Assembly (NCBI GenBank): GCA_016711295.1
Contig: JADJTE010000011.1
Location: 124,001-188,000 of the forward strand
Length of the DNA: 64,000 bases
DNA from: Sphingobacteriales bacterium
GTDB taxonomy: Bacteria; Bacteroidota; Bacteroidia; Chitinophagales; UBA2359
Direction of reading: 5' to 3'
The position numbers were made by a program, and so were the translations under genes. Below the pieces are notes generated by a model. That model searched no databases. It saw only the letters and a program-made list of their open reading frames with translations, and was not told the origin of the DNA. Below, piece after piece: positions 57,018-64,000 of this stretch (position 1 is the stretch's first letter; each line of letters starts with the position of its first letter).

Positions 57018-57520
57018 TTAATTGCCCGCCTTATCGGCTTGTTCTACGCGCTCGTAGGCTTTGATAATTTTTTTGACCAATCGGTGTCGTATGACATCTT
57101 CCTGCCCTAAGTATACAGTAGCGATACCGCCGATGTTTTGCAATATGTTCAGGGCGCGTTCTAAGCCTGATTGTTGGTTTCGCGGTAGGTCTATTTGTGT
57201 CAAGTCGCCTGTAACGATGCTTTTAGCAGAGGGACCGAGGCGCGTCAAAAACATTTTGAGTTGTAAATTGGTCGCATTTTGGGCTTCGTCCAAGATAATA
57301 AAGGCATTATCGAGTGTTCGCCCGCGCATAAAAGCAAGGGGTGCTATTTCGATAATTCGATTGGTCATATAAAAATTGAGTTTGTTGACGGGTATCATAT
57401 CGTCGAGTGCGTCGTAGAGTGGGCGCAGATAGGGGTCGACCTTGTCTTTGAGGTCGCCGGGCAGAAATCCTAAGTTTTCGCCTGCTTCGACAGCGGGTCG
57501 GGTCAGTACAATTTTTTGAC
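57018..57520 (-). CDS. phoH: PhoH-like ATPase, C-terminal part (frameshifted gene)
   Basis: Second half of phoH, open upstream of its first ATG (57398): QKIVLTRPAVEAGENLGFLPGDLKDKVDPYLRPLYDAL, then the Walker B region NAFIILDEAQNATNLQLKMFLTRLG and the sensor KSIVTGDLTQIDLP. It ends with ATVYLGQEDVIRHRLVKKII. The break at about 57510-57530 lies in an A/T-rich stretch (CAAATTGTTTTTTAG). Confidence 0.9.
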
Positions 57521-57976
57521 CAAATTGTTTTTTAGTGCCCGCACCGCTAAGGCTACTGCCGTATAGGTTTTGCCCGTACCTGCTGGTCCTATGGCAAACA
57601 TGATATCGTTATCTTCTATCAGTTCTACCATTCGGCGTTGGTTGGGGGTTTTGGCGCGTATGAGTGCGCCGTTGGGACCGTACAGAATGACATCTTCGGC
57701 GGGTTTGGGTAGGTCTAATGGCAGCCCTCCGCCTAATAGTTCTTCGATATTTTGGGGCGTAATGGCGCCATGCTGCCCCAAAAACTCGGTTACTTGCTCT
57801 ATACTCTCGCTAAATCGTTTGAGTTCGGGTTCGGGTCCTACTGCTTTGACAAAACTGCCGCGCGGAATGAGGCGCAATCCGGGAAAAGCGCGGCGCAATA
57901 CGTTAAACTTGGCGTTGTCGGTCCCAAAAAATTCGACCAAGTTTACACCTTCGAGGCTAATGGTTAGTTCTTGCAA
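57503..57976 (-). CDS. phoH: PhoH-like ATPase, N-terminal part (frameshifted gene)
   Basis: First half: a KH-like N-terminal domain (residues 1-80; NVLRRAFPGLRLIPRGSFVKAVG) and the Walker A motif AIGPAGTGKTYTAVALAV (about 128-145). The last five or so residues (NNLVKKLY) are out of frame. The intact protein of about 320 residues is a cytoplasmic RNA/nucleotide-associated ATPase whose exact role is unsettled. It diverges from the sigma factor gene at 58120. Confidence 0.9.
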   Translation of the reverse strand: MQELTISLEGVNLVEFFGTDNAKFNVLRRAFPGLRLIPRGSFVKAVGPEPELKRFSESIEQVTEFLGQHGAITPQNIEELLGGGLPLDLPKPAEDVILYGPNGALIRAKTPNQRRMVELIEDNDIMFAIGPAGTGKTYTAVALAVRALKNNLVKKLY

Positions 57977-58119
57977 ATTGGATAAGTGGTTTTAGATAGT
58001 GCAAAAATGCCAAATTTTGAGCTAAAAATACTATAATAGCTCAAAAAAGCGTTAATTTTACGTCATAAAGGCAACCTCAGCCCCCAAAAGTGCGTTTGCC
58101 ACATTGTTAAACTGATACG

Positions 58120-58713
58120 ATGAGCAGTATTGCGTTGAAACTCACTACCCCCCCTCCCATATCTGCCCATAGCACTATGCTACAGAGCTGCCTTGCTGGC
58201 AATGCCCTCACAGAACGCAAGTTGTACGAGACGGATTACGGCAAGATGATGTCTATATGTATGCGCTATGCCAAGGACCGCGAAGAAGCCCGCGATATAC
58301 TTCACGAAGGATTTATGAAAGTGTATAAAAATTTACACCTCTACGAACCACATCGCCCCTTAGAAGTTTGGATAAAAAAAATAATGATTAATACCGCCAT
58401 AGACCATTACCGAAAAAACAAAAAAGAACCCTACCACGTAGATATAGACCAAGCATACGCCGAGTCTGACCCCTCCCATATCAGCGCAATACACCAAATA
58501 TCTGCCGAAGAAATTATCAAACTCGTACAAGAACTAAGCCCTGCCTACCGCACCGTTTTTAACCTCTATGTCATCGAAGGCTATTCGCATAACGAAATTG
58601 CCGAAATGCTCCGCATCAATGTAGGTACGTCTAAATCTAACTTAGCCAAAGCTCGACAACGCTTACAAGAACTCATCAGAACAAAATTGCCCGATTACGA
58701 TTATAGCCGATAA
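58120..58713 (+). CDS. ECF RNA polymerase sigma factor (locus 2)
   Basis: 197 residues. Region 2: LYETDYGKMMSICMRYAKDREEARDILHEGFMKVYKNL; region 4: IIKLVQELSPAYRTVFNLYVIEGYSHNEIAEMLRINVGTSKSNLAKARQRL. It is similar over its length to the sigma factor at 35830, so the two are paralogues. Downstream come a methyltransferase gene and the second barrel protein, all on the plus strand. Confidence 0.93.
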   Translation: MSSIALKLTTPPPISAHSTMLQSCLAGNALTERKLYETDYGKMMSICMRYAKDREEARDILHEGFMKVYKNLHLYEPHRPLEVWIKKIMINTAIDHYRKNKKEPYHVDIDQAYAESDPSHISAIHQISAEEIIKLVQELSPAYRTVFNLYVIEGYSHNEIAEMLRINVGTSKSNLAKARQRLQELIRTKLPDYDYSR

Positions 58714-58799
58714 AAGAGACGGACTGCCATAGAAATGAAATTAGGAAAGAAATATCCACTGTTGTTGTTGATACGAAAAAATAAACCATAGACTTTATA

Positions 58800-59516
58800 A
58801 TGCCCCTACGCGAAGAATTGCGCTCACAAGGCGATTTCCTATTCCGATACCGAAGTTATTTACCCCTCGTCATCGTTGTTGCGGGTATCTGCGCCTACAC
58901 CCAACGCCAAATTGACCCGTCGCAACCCAATCGCGAATATGTATACGTAGCTGTTTCCTTGTTGGGTTTGCTCCTGCGCATGGTAGCAGTTGGCTACTCG
59001 GCACAACGCACGTCGGGCAGAAATACAAACGAAGGACAAATAGCCGATAGCCTCAATACTACTGCGCTCTACTCTGTCTGCCGACACCCGCTTTATGTGG
59101 GCAATTTTCTGATGTGGCTCGGCATAGCATTATTCACCGAGACGTTTTGGTTTATTGTGGCATTTATTTTGCTGTTTGCTCTTTATTATGAAAGAATCAT
59201 GTATGCCGAAGAAGAATTTTTGCGCCAAACCTACGGCGACACCTACCTCCGCTGGGCAGACCAAACCCCTGCCGTACTACCCAATCTCCGACAATGGAAA
59301 GCACCGCTACAGCAGTTTGACCTAAAAAAAGTATTGCGACAAGAAAAATCGGGCATCGTCAATTTGTTGCTCACTATTTGCGCCCTCAAAACTATCGGAA
59401 ATTATATCGCCACAGGGCAATACCTATGCTATCCGTACCATTGGTATTGGGCACTACTCGCTAGCATCGTCTATTATATCATCGCCAAAATTGCCCAAAA
59501 GGCAGGCAAGCTCTAA
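58800..59516 (+). CDS. Isoprenylcysteine-methyltransferase-family membrane methyltransferase
   Basis: 238 residues with about six membrane helices. The ICMT/PEMT signature is complete: SVCRHPLYVGNFLMWLGIALF, then ERIMYAEEEFLRQTYGDTYLRWADQTPAVLPN (SAM-binding Glu pair and YxxW). Bacterial relatives methylate lipids or small molecules, including the lipid A 1-phosphate enzyme of Leptospira; the substrate here is unknown. The gene lies between the sigma factor and the barrel protein of locus 2. Confidence 0.88.
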   Translation: MPLREELRSQGDFLFRYRSYLPLVIVVAGICAYTQRQIDPSQPNREYVYVAVSLLGLLLRMVAVGYSAQRTSGRNTNEGQIADSLNTTALYSVCRHPLYVGNFLMWLGIALFTETFWFIVAFILLFALYYERIMYAEEEFLRQTYGDTYLRWADQTPAVLPNLRQWKAPLQQFDLKKVLRQEKSGIVNLLLTICALKTIGNYIATGQYLCYPYHWYWALLASIVYYIIAKIAQKAGKL

Positions 59517-59651
59517 ACTCGCTTTCCCCATAACTCCACCAATCGCTACGCACCTATTATTTCAGATTAAACATTAAATAAATTTACATACAGATACATT
59601 TCACACTCATTTACCCATTTTCTATCGACAATAAATCTACCGTCCCCACAC

Positions 59652-61142
59652 ATGAATAATCCCGACAAAGCATATAACCGCTTCGAGTCAGAGCTACGGC
59701 ACGCGCTCAATGACTATGAAGTACCTTTCAATCCCGATGATTGGGCATTGATGGAAGAAGAGTTGCGCCGAAAGAACGGCGGGCTTGCCGCATGGTTTGC
59801 ACGGCGCAAATGGTGGATAGCGGCAACAACCCTCGCTCTGCTGCTCGGCACCTGGCAATTTGCTAACTATTGGAATAGCCCTACCCTCTCCCACAACCTA
59901 AACACCGCACCCGCTCCTACTGCCCCAATTCCGCCGCCAACTACTAAGGCTGCCACCCCTGCTATGGGCAATGTATCCACGCCTGACCTAAGTACCAAAC
60001 CTAAGTCGGCTATTAGCCCCGCCTTGCCTGCTGCTACCGCGCCCGTGAGCAAAAAACACCCATCAATGCCCACCGCGCAAGCACCCGCCGCTACTACCGA
60101 CCACCAACGCACCACTACTACGGCGACAAGTGTTGATATGGCTCAATTGGCTGCTATCCCCGCAGACCTCGCAGCACACCCGACGAATGACATAGGTATA
60201 ACGGCGAATAATGTGCGCACTACTGATAACAGCACCTACCCGCTTGAATCCAAAGAAACTGCCATTGCGACTACCATACAAGCCGACCAAGTTCTGCCTG
60301 CAATATCAACCGACCAATCGGCAGCGATTACTACCCAAGTGCCAAGCTCGACAGAGGCTGCCGATACCCAACAACCCATTTTCGAGGGTGCTTCGCTTGT
60401 GGCTGATGATCCCACCACCACCGAAAGCGAAGCAGAAACAAAAGTTGAGCCTAAATCCACCAAAAAATATCCCGCTATCAAAAAACCCAAAAAGCGCGTA
60501 TCGGCATTTTATGCCATGCCCACCGCTTCGGTCGATGGCAATTTTCTGAGCGGTCGCCCGCTGCGCTTGGGCACTACTTTGGGGTTATCGCTCAACTATC
60601 AATTTTCGCGCTATTGGAGCATCGAAACGGGAGTCGCCTATACGCAAAAAAATTTCCAGATGACCACCGCATTCGACCAATACAAACCCGTATTCCCCGA
60701 ACAATACCGCGCCGAATTTGCTCGTATGCTGTTTGTCGAAATACCATTAGTCGTCAAATTTCATGTGCCTGCTTATAGCGACGAATGTCTTCCTTATGTA
60801 GGTATCGGCAATTCTATCCTTTTGCCCATCGAAAAACGCTATACGTATAGCCTTATCGACCCTCCTCCTACGGTCATAGAAGGAATGAGTCCTGATTATT
60901 ATAATCCCGAACCACCCGCCGAACTCGACCCCGAACCCGAAGTTTTGTGGCGCACCATACACCTCAAAGCAGGAGCGTCGTTCAGGCTCAATAAAAAATG
61001 GCGGCTCAATATCGAATCTCAATTCAAAGCCTCGCTCGACGCTTTGCACTTGGGCGAAAACAACCCCATCGTCGAAAAAAATAGCCTCCGATATACCCTC
61101 TATTCGTTTGGCTTACAAACAGGGTTGAATTACCGATTCTAA
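59652..61142 (+). CDS. Inner-membrane-anchored outer-membrane-type beta-barrel protein, ECF partner 2
   Basis: 496 residues, unbroken. Residues 1-50 are cytoplasmic-like and charged (ELRHALNDYEVPFNPDDWALMEEELRRK), followed by a membrane helix (about 54-72, WWIAATTLALLLGTWQFANYW), a Thr/Pro/Ala/Ser-rich linker of some 200 residues, and a C-terminal barrel (about 285-496; VSAFYAMPTASVDGNFLSG to YSFGLQTGLNYRF, ending in Phe). The same plan, but not the same sequence, is seen in the barrel of locus 1. Followed by a strong terminator. Confidence 0.85.
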   Translation: MNNPDKAYNRFESELRHALNDYEVPFNPDDWALMEEELRRKNGGLAAWFARRKWWIAATTLALLLGTWQFANYWNSPTLSHNLNTAPAPTAPIPPPTTKAATPAMGNVSTPDLSTKPKSAISPALPAATAPVSKKHPSMPTAQAPAATTDHQRTTTTATSVDMAQLAAIPADLAAHPTNDIGITANNVRTTDNSTYPLESKETAIATTIQADQVLPAISTDQSAAITTQVPSSTEAADTQQPIFEGASLVADDPTTTESEAETKVEPKSTKKYPAIKKPKKRVSAFYAMPTASVDGNFLSGRPLRLGTTLGLSLNYQFSRYWSIETGVAYTQKNFQMTTAFDQYKPVFPEQYRAEFARMLFVEIPLVVKFHVPAYSDECLPYVGIGNSILLPIEKRYTYSLIDPPPTVIEGMSPDYYNPEPPAELDPEPEVLWRTIHLKAGASFRLNKKWRLNIESQFKASLDALHLGENNPIVEKNSLRYTLYSFGLQTGLNYRF

Positions 61143-61162
61143 ACCATCTTACCATTAGCAGC

Positions 61163-61202
61163 CACTGCCGCCGACCCTATGCGTTGGCGGCAGTGTTTTT
61201 TG
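61163..61202 (+). terminator. Rho-independent terminator after ECF/barrel locus 2
   Basis: CACTGCCGCC and GGCGGCAGTG form a perfect 10-bp stem with a 13-nt loop, followed by six T. It lies 21 bp after the barrel gene stop, before hemL. Confidence 0.9.
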
Positions 61203-61312
61203 TTAGGGCATTTGTCTATTTAACGTCATTTAATGCCTCTCAGCGCACCAAAACCATTGCTTTGTTGTTTCTTTGTTGCGGATTAGCCAAGTACTTTATC
61301 TGCAATAATATT

Positions 61313-62608
61313 ATGAAAAAAGAAAAATCGCAGCAATTATACGCCGATGCCCTCCATTATTTCCCTGGTGGCGTAAATTCGCCCGTCAGGGCTTTTAGAG
61401 CAGTAGGCGGAACGCCCATATTCGCTGCACGTGGCAAAGGTAGCCGCTTATTTGATGCCGACGGAAACGAGTTTATCGACTTTTGCTGTTCGTGGGGACC
61501 ACTCATTTTGGGGCATAACGCCGCACCCATTCGCGAGGCAATCATCGAAGCCGTACAGTTGGGCACTTCATTTGGTATGCCTACCGAAGCCGAAAACCAT
61601 TTAGCGCAATTCATTTTATCGCGCCATAGTTATTTAGAAAAAATACGCTTTGTCAGTTCGGGCACAGAAGCAGTCATGTCGGCATTGCGATTAGCACGAG
61701 GTGCCACAGGCAAATCGAAAATACTGAAATTTGACGGCTGCTATCATGGTCACGTCGATTCGTTGTTGGTCAATGCAGGGTCGGGATTCGTCACGTTTGG
61801 CGTGTCGTCGTCAGCGGGCATACCTCCCGAATTTGCTGCCGCTACCCTCGTGGCACCACTCGACAATTTGGAAGCCGTCGAAACCGCCCTATCACAACAC
61901 CCCGATATAGCAGCGGTTATCATAGAGCCGATACCCGCCAATAATGGTTTGTTGCTCCAAAGCCCCGATTTCTTGCGTGGTTTGCGCGAACTCTGTACCC
62001 GCTACGGCGCGTTGCTCATCTTTGACGAGGTTATTTCGGGTTTTCGCGTAGGTTTTGAAGGTGCGGCGGGTCATTACGGCATACAACCCGATTTGCTCAC
62101 ATTCGGAAAAATTATCGGCGGCGGAATGCCCGTAGGTGCTTATGGCGGCAGCCACACGCTAATGGCACATATTGCTCCCGAAGGCGCGGTATACCAAGCA
62201 GGCACATTGTCGGGAAATCCCGTGGCAATGGCGGCAGGTTGGGCTGCCTTGCAACAGTGTGCGCAACCTCTTTTTTACGAACAACTCGCCCGCAATACGA
62301 CAAATTTTTGCGGAATGATCAACCGCCACGTCCAGCGCAAGGAATATCCCGTACAGGTATTTCATATCGGTAGCATTTTTTGGTTGGCATTCAGTTCCCG
62401 AAACCGCATCAGCGCCGCCGCCGACATCGACCCTCAATCGATGCGCTACTTCAAACAATTGCACGCCTTTTTACTCGACCATGGCATCTATTTCGGTCCA
62501 TCGGGCTACGAAGTAGGGTTTGTGTCGGCAGCCCACACCACTGCCGATTTAGCCCTAAGTGCTGCTCTCATCTGCGCAGGATTAGACGAAATGGAAGACC
62601 TGTACTAA
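61313..62608 (+). CDS. hemL: Glutamate-1-semialdehyde 2,1-aminomutase
   Basis: PLP-dependent transfer of the amino group to give 5-aminolevulinate, the C5 route to haem. 431 residues from the ATG at 61313 (MKKEKSQQLYADALHYFPGGVNSPVRAF); an in-frame extension to 61184 runs through the terminator and is rejected. Signatures: FVSSGTEAVMSALRLARG, FDGCYHGHVDSLLV, LLIFDEVISGFRVG and the PLP Lys in LLTFGKIIGGGMPVGAYGG. Together with hemD (8739) it gives two haem steps in the window, not clustered. Confidence 0.96.
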   Translation: MKKEKSQQLYADALHYFPGGVNSPVRAFRAVGGTPIFAARGKGSRLFDADGNEFIDFCCSWGPLILGHNAAPIREAIIEAVQLGTSFGMPTEAENHLAQFILSRHSYLEKIRFVSSGTEAVMSALRLARGATGKSKILKFDGCYHGHVDSLLVNAGSGFVTFGVSSSAGIPPEFAAATLVAPLDNLEAVETALSQHPDIAAVIIEPIPANNGLLLQSPDFLRGLRELCTRYGALLIFDEVISGFRVGFEGAAGHYGIQPDLLTFGKIIGGGMPVGAYGGSHTLMAHIAPEGAVYQAGTLSGNPVAMAAGWAALQQCAQPLFYEQLARNTTNFCGMINRHVQRKEYPVQVFHIGSIFWLAFSSRNRISAAADIDPQSMRYFKQLHAFLLDHGIYFGPSGYEVGFVSAAHTTADLALSAALICAGLDEMEDLY

Positions 62609-62730
62609 TAAATTTTATACACTTACCTTACACGAGTTTCATGCCTACGGTATGCTCAAGCTTGTGTCTGTTAGATGTTACCGATGTAATATGCCTACGG
62701 CGTTTTAAGGATAATATGCATTAAATGTTT

Positions 62731-62862
62731 GTAACTATTTAGGGTATAGGGTTCTGGGTATGGGGTAATGGGTTATATCTATCTAATAATGCCTGAAATC
62801 ATTGCATATTCAATCAAAAATAGCTATCCTTGTGAGCTGTTTTTGCAAGGCTAAATAGTTAC
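62731..62862 (-). mobile_element. MITE copy 7 (long form, inverted, 132 bp)
   Basis: Perfect 12-bp ends, inverted orientation, core diverged in the middle (a TGTGAGCTGTTTTTGCAAGG variant instead of the usual block). Exact 8-bp target duplication aaatgttt on both sides. Apart from this and the terminator at 63110 I see only a short G/C palindrome-like stretch (62925-62955) in 62609-63186. Confidence 0.94.
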
Positions 62863-63109
62863 AAATGTTTTTTACAATTTACCATAAACTATTGATAATC
62901 AGCAAATTATATCTTGTATAAATTCTCCCTCTTTTAGGGGGTCAGGGGGAGTTCTTGAACTAATATCTCAATTATCTAACGCTATTTCCTAAGTCTTAAC
63001 GCTTGGAAATGGATACATGATAGACAAAATTAATACTCAAAACTTAAAAATCAGACCATTAGTACACCGACATTTTTGGTCCAATAACTTGCCTCCTGCC
63101 CCAAAAATC

Positions 63110-63146
63110 ATAGCCGCGCCCTTACAACAAGTAAAGGCGCGGCTAT
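63110..63146 (-). terminator. Rho-independent terminator of the T9SS type A gene
   Basis: ATAGCCGCGCC and GGCGCGGCTAT form a perfect 11-bp stem with a 15-nt loop. On the minus strand it is followed by TGATTTTTGG, about 40 bp after the stop at 63187. Confidence 0.85.
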
Positions 63147-63186
63147 ATGCGTATTTGGGGAACACAAGTAAATTGGGCACTTATGC

Positions 63187-64000
63187 CTATTGCTGCACAA
63201 TCAGTTTTTGCAGACCCAAAGTTTGTCCTTGTCGGTCGTAGGCTTTTACGATATAGATACCCGCCGGCAAATGAGCTACCGAAATATCTTCGTCGGCAGC
63301 ATGGCGCGATAGTAACCTGCCCATACAGTCGTATATTTCGGCGGTGTGAGCGGTGTGGCTGTCGCTAAGTCTGAAAGCGGTATGGGTTGGATTGGGATAG
63401 AGACGCAGTGTTTGTTCAGGTTTGGGCGTGGGTTCAATACCTACGTTGATGGTTTCGGCATTGAGCGACTCGCCCAATACAGGGCGCAATAACAAGGCAC
63501 CTTGATAGAGTGAGTTGTACCATTGCCCTGTGGCATTATAAAAAATTTCGCTATTTACTTCCGAATCTATATCATACCCATAGCTGTTGTTCACGTCAAA
63601 GGCTACGGGCAAAAAATCGGCTTCGGCTTGTACGAACCCTACATAAATCGTATCGGATACGGCTAAGGGCTGTTCGAGCAGGTAAGTCCATAAGCCATTG
63701 GGTTGGGCTAAAAATTGGGGCACGAAATCATCGCTGCTTAGGTAAATCAACTCGTCATTGTTTGTATTGAGTTGTACCGATTTCCATACTGCCAATTTGA
63801 AAGGTAGGTTTTCTATGTCTTGGTTTTGGGCAACAAAAGCAATTTGTAGGGCACGCAAGGTATCGGGTACGTTGAGTACAAATCGGGCGGCTAATTTTCC
63901 GTTCACGCCGTATAAACCGTAGGCTTTTTCTGCTACGCCGTCGTCGTAGGCAAAATAGTTAAAAAATGTTTGGTATTGGTATACTGTATCGTTATCGGTC
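63187..64000 (-). CDS. Secreted protein with T9SS type A sorting domain (partial, N-terminus outside window)
   Basis: The frame stays open to base 64000, so at least 270 C-terminal residues are visible. The sorting domain is clear: LRLYPNPTHTAFRLSDS, AEIYDCMGRLLSRH, DISVAHLPAGIYIVKAYDRQGQTLGLQKLIVQQ. Before it lies a beta-rich region (NGKLAARFVLNVPDTLRALQIAFVAQ, WTYLLEQPLAVSDTIYVGFVQ), resembling a lectin-like or Sleb-type beta domain that I cannot name. Exported through the type IX system and attached to the surface. Confidence 0.85.
   Translation of the reverse strand, partial: TDNDTVYQYQTFFNYFAYDDGVAEKAYGLYGVNGKLAARFVLNVPDTLRALQIAFVAQNQDIENLPFKLAVWKSVQLNTNNDELIYLSSDDFVPQFLAQPNGLWTYLLEQPLAVSDTIYVGFVQAEADFLPVAFDVNNSYGYDIDSEVNSEIFYNATGQWYNSLYQGALLLRPVLGESLNAETINVGIEPTPKPEQTLRLYPNPTHTAFRLSDSHTAHTAEIYDCMGRLLSRHAADEDISVAHLPAGIYIVKAYDRQGQTLGLQKLIVQQ

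Noticed and set aside
62925..62955. G/C-rich palindrome-like stretch (CTCCCTC...GGGGGAG) as a repeat or terminator
   Set aside because: Single occurrence in the window and imperfect pairing; similar phrases occur in Bacteroidota intergenic DNA, but nothing here lets me call it.

Overview
The window comes from a Bacteroidota bacterium, probably of the Saprospiria/Chitinophagia side. Signs of this are a PorP/SprF type IX secretion (T9SS) component, type A and type B T9SS sorting domains, a GldF-like ABC permease, the DUF4271-hemD pair, the short AMP nucleosidase, the starch-synthase-like gene opposite panC-panD, paired ECF sigma/outer-membrane-barrel loci, TAnnTTTG-type promoters and an almost complete lack of Shine-Dalgarno sequences. 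I did not run any taxonomic search. I found no rRNA, tRNA, CRISPR array, prophage or intact transposase.

Layout. 1-8 kb: end of a Wzz-like protein, a dihaem cytochrome c, xth, lipB, hppD and a secreted purple acid phosphatase. 7.5-12 kb: DUF4271, hemD, a tetrapyrrole-type methylase, AMP nucleosidase, gldF. 12.5-15 kb: a giant glycine-rich, Cys/Asp-repeat surface protein with a T9SS type B tail. 15-18.6 kb: panC-panD-flippase facing a starch-synthase-like gene. 18.7-21.4 kb: an NTF2-like protein and two tandem, broken Rpn nuclease genes. 21.5-25 kb: ychF, a PH/SHOCT protein, a glycosyltransferase, a lipoprotein. 25-35.5 kb, mostly minus strand: hydrolase/ThDP enzyme, FAD dehydrogenase, a double D-Ala-D-Ala ligase, and padR-pspC. 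35.8-45 kb: first ECF/barrel locus, YhhN, a TonB-type receptor, gatC, rfbC, DedA, sprF. 45-57 kb: SRPBCC protein, glutaryl-CoA dehydrogenase, ceramidase, two MFS transporters, thrB, a thioesterase, DUF4153. 57-64 kb: phoH, second ECF/barrel locus, hemL, start-less T9SS type A protein.

Two window-wide patterns stand out. First, a family of non-coding mobile elements (113-137 bp, 12-bp inverted ends GTAACTATTTAG, 8-bp target duplications) occurs seven times, plus one variant with the same ends and another core. The end sequence and the 8-bp duplications point to IS66-type mobilisation. Second, about sixteen genes, including ones expected to be important (phoH, ddl, gldF), are split by single-base indels, often in homopolymers. 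This looks mainly like uncorrected indel error from long-read assembly rather than mass pseudogenisation, so split genes are annotated here as pieces of one gene.

Functionally the region is mostly housekeeping: haem (hemD, hemL), pantothenate (panC, panD), tyrosine and lysine catabolism (hppD, gcdH), cell wall (ddl), protein lipoylation, and envelope/T9SS functions. Accessory character is confined to the Rpn tandem, the mobile elements and the surface proteins.
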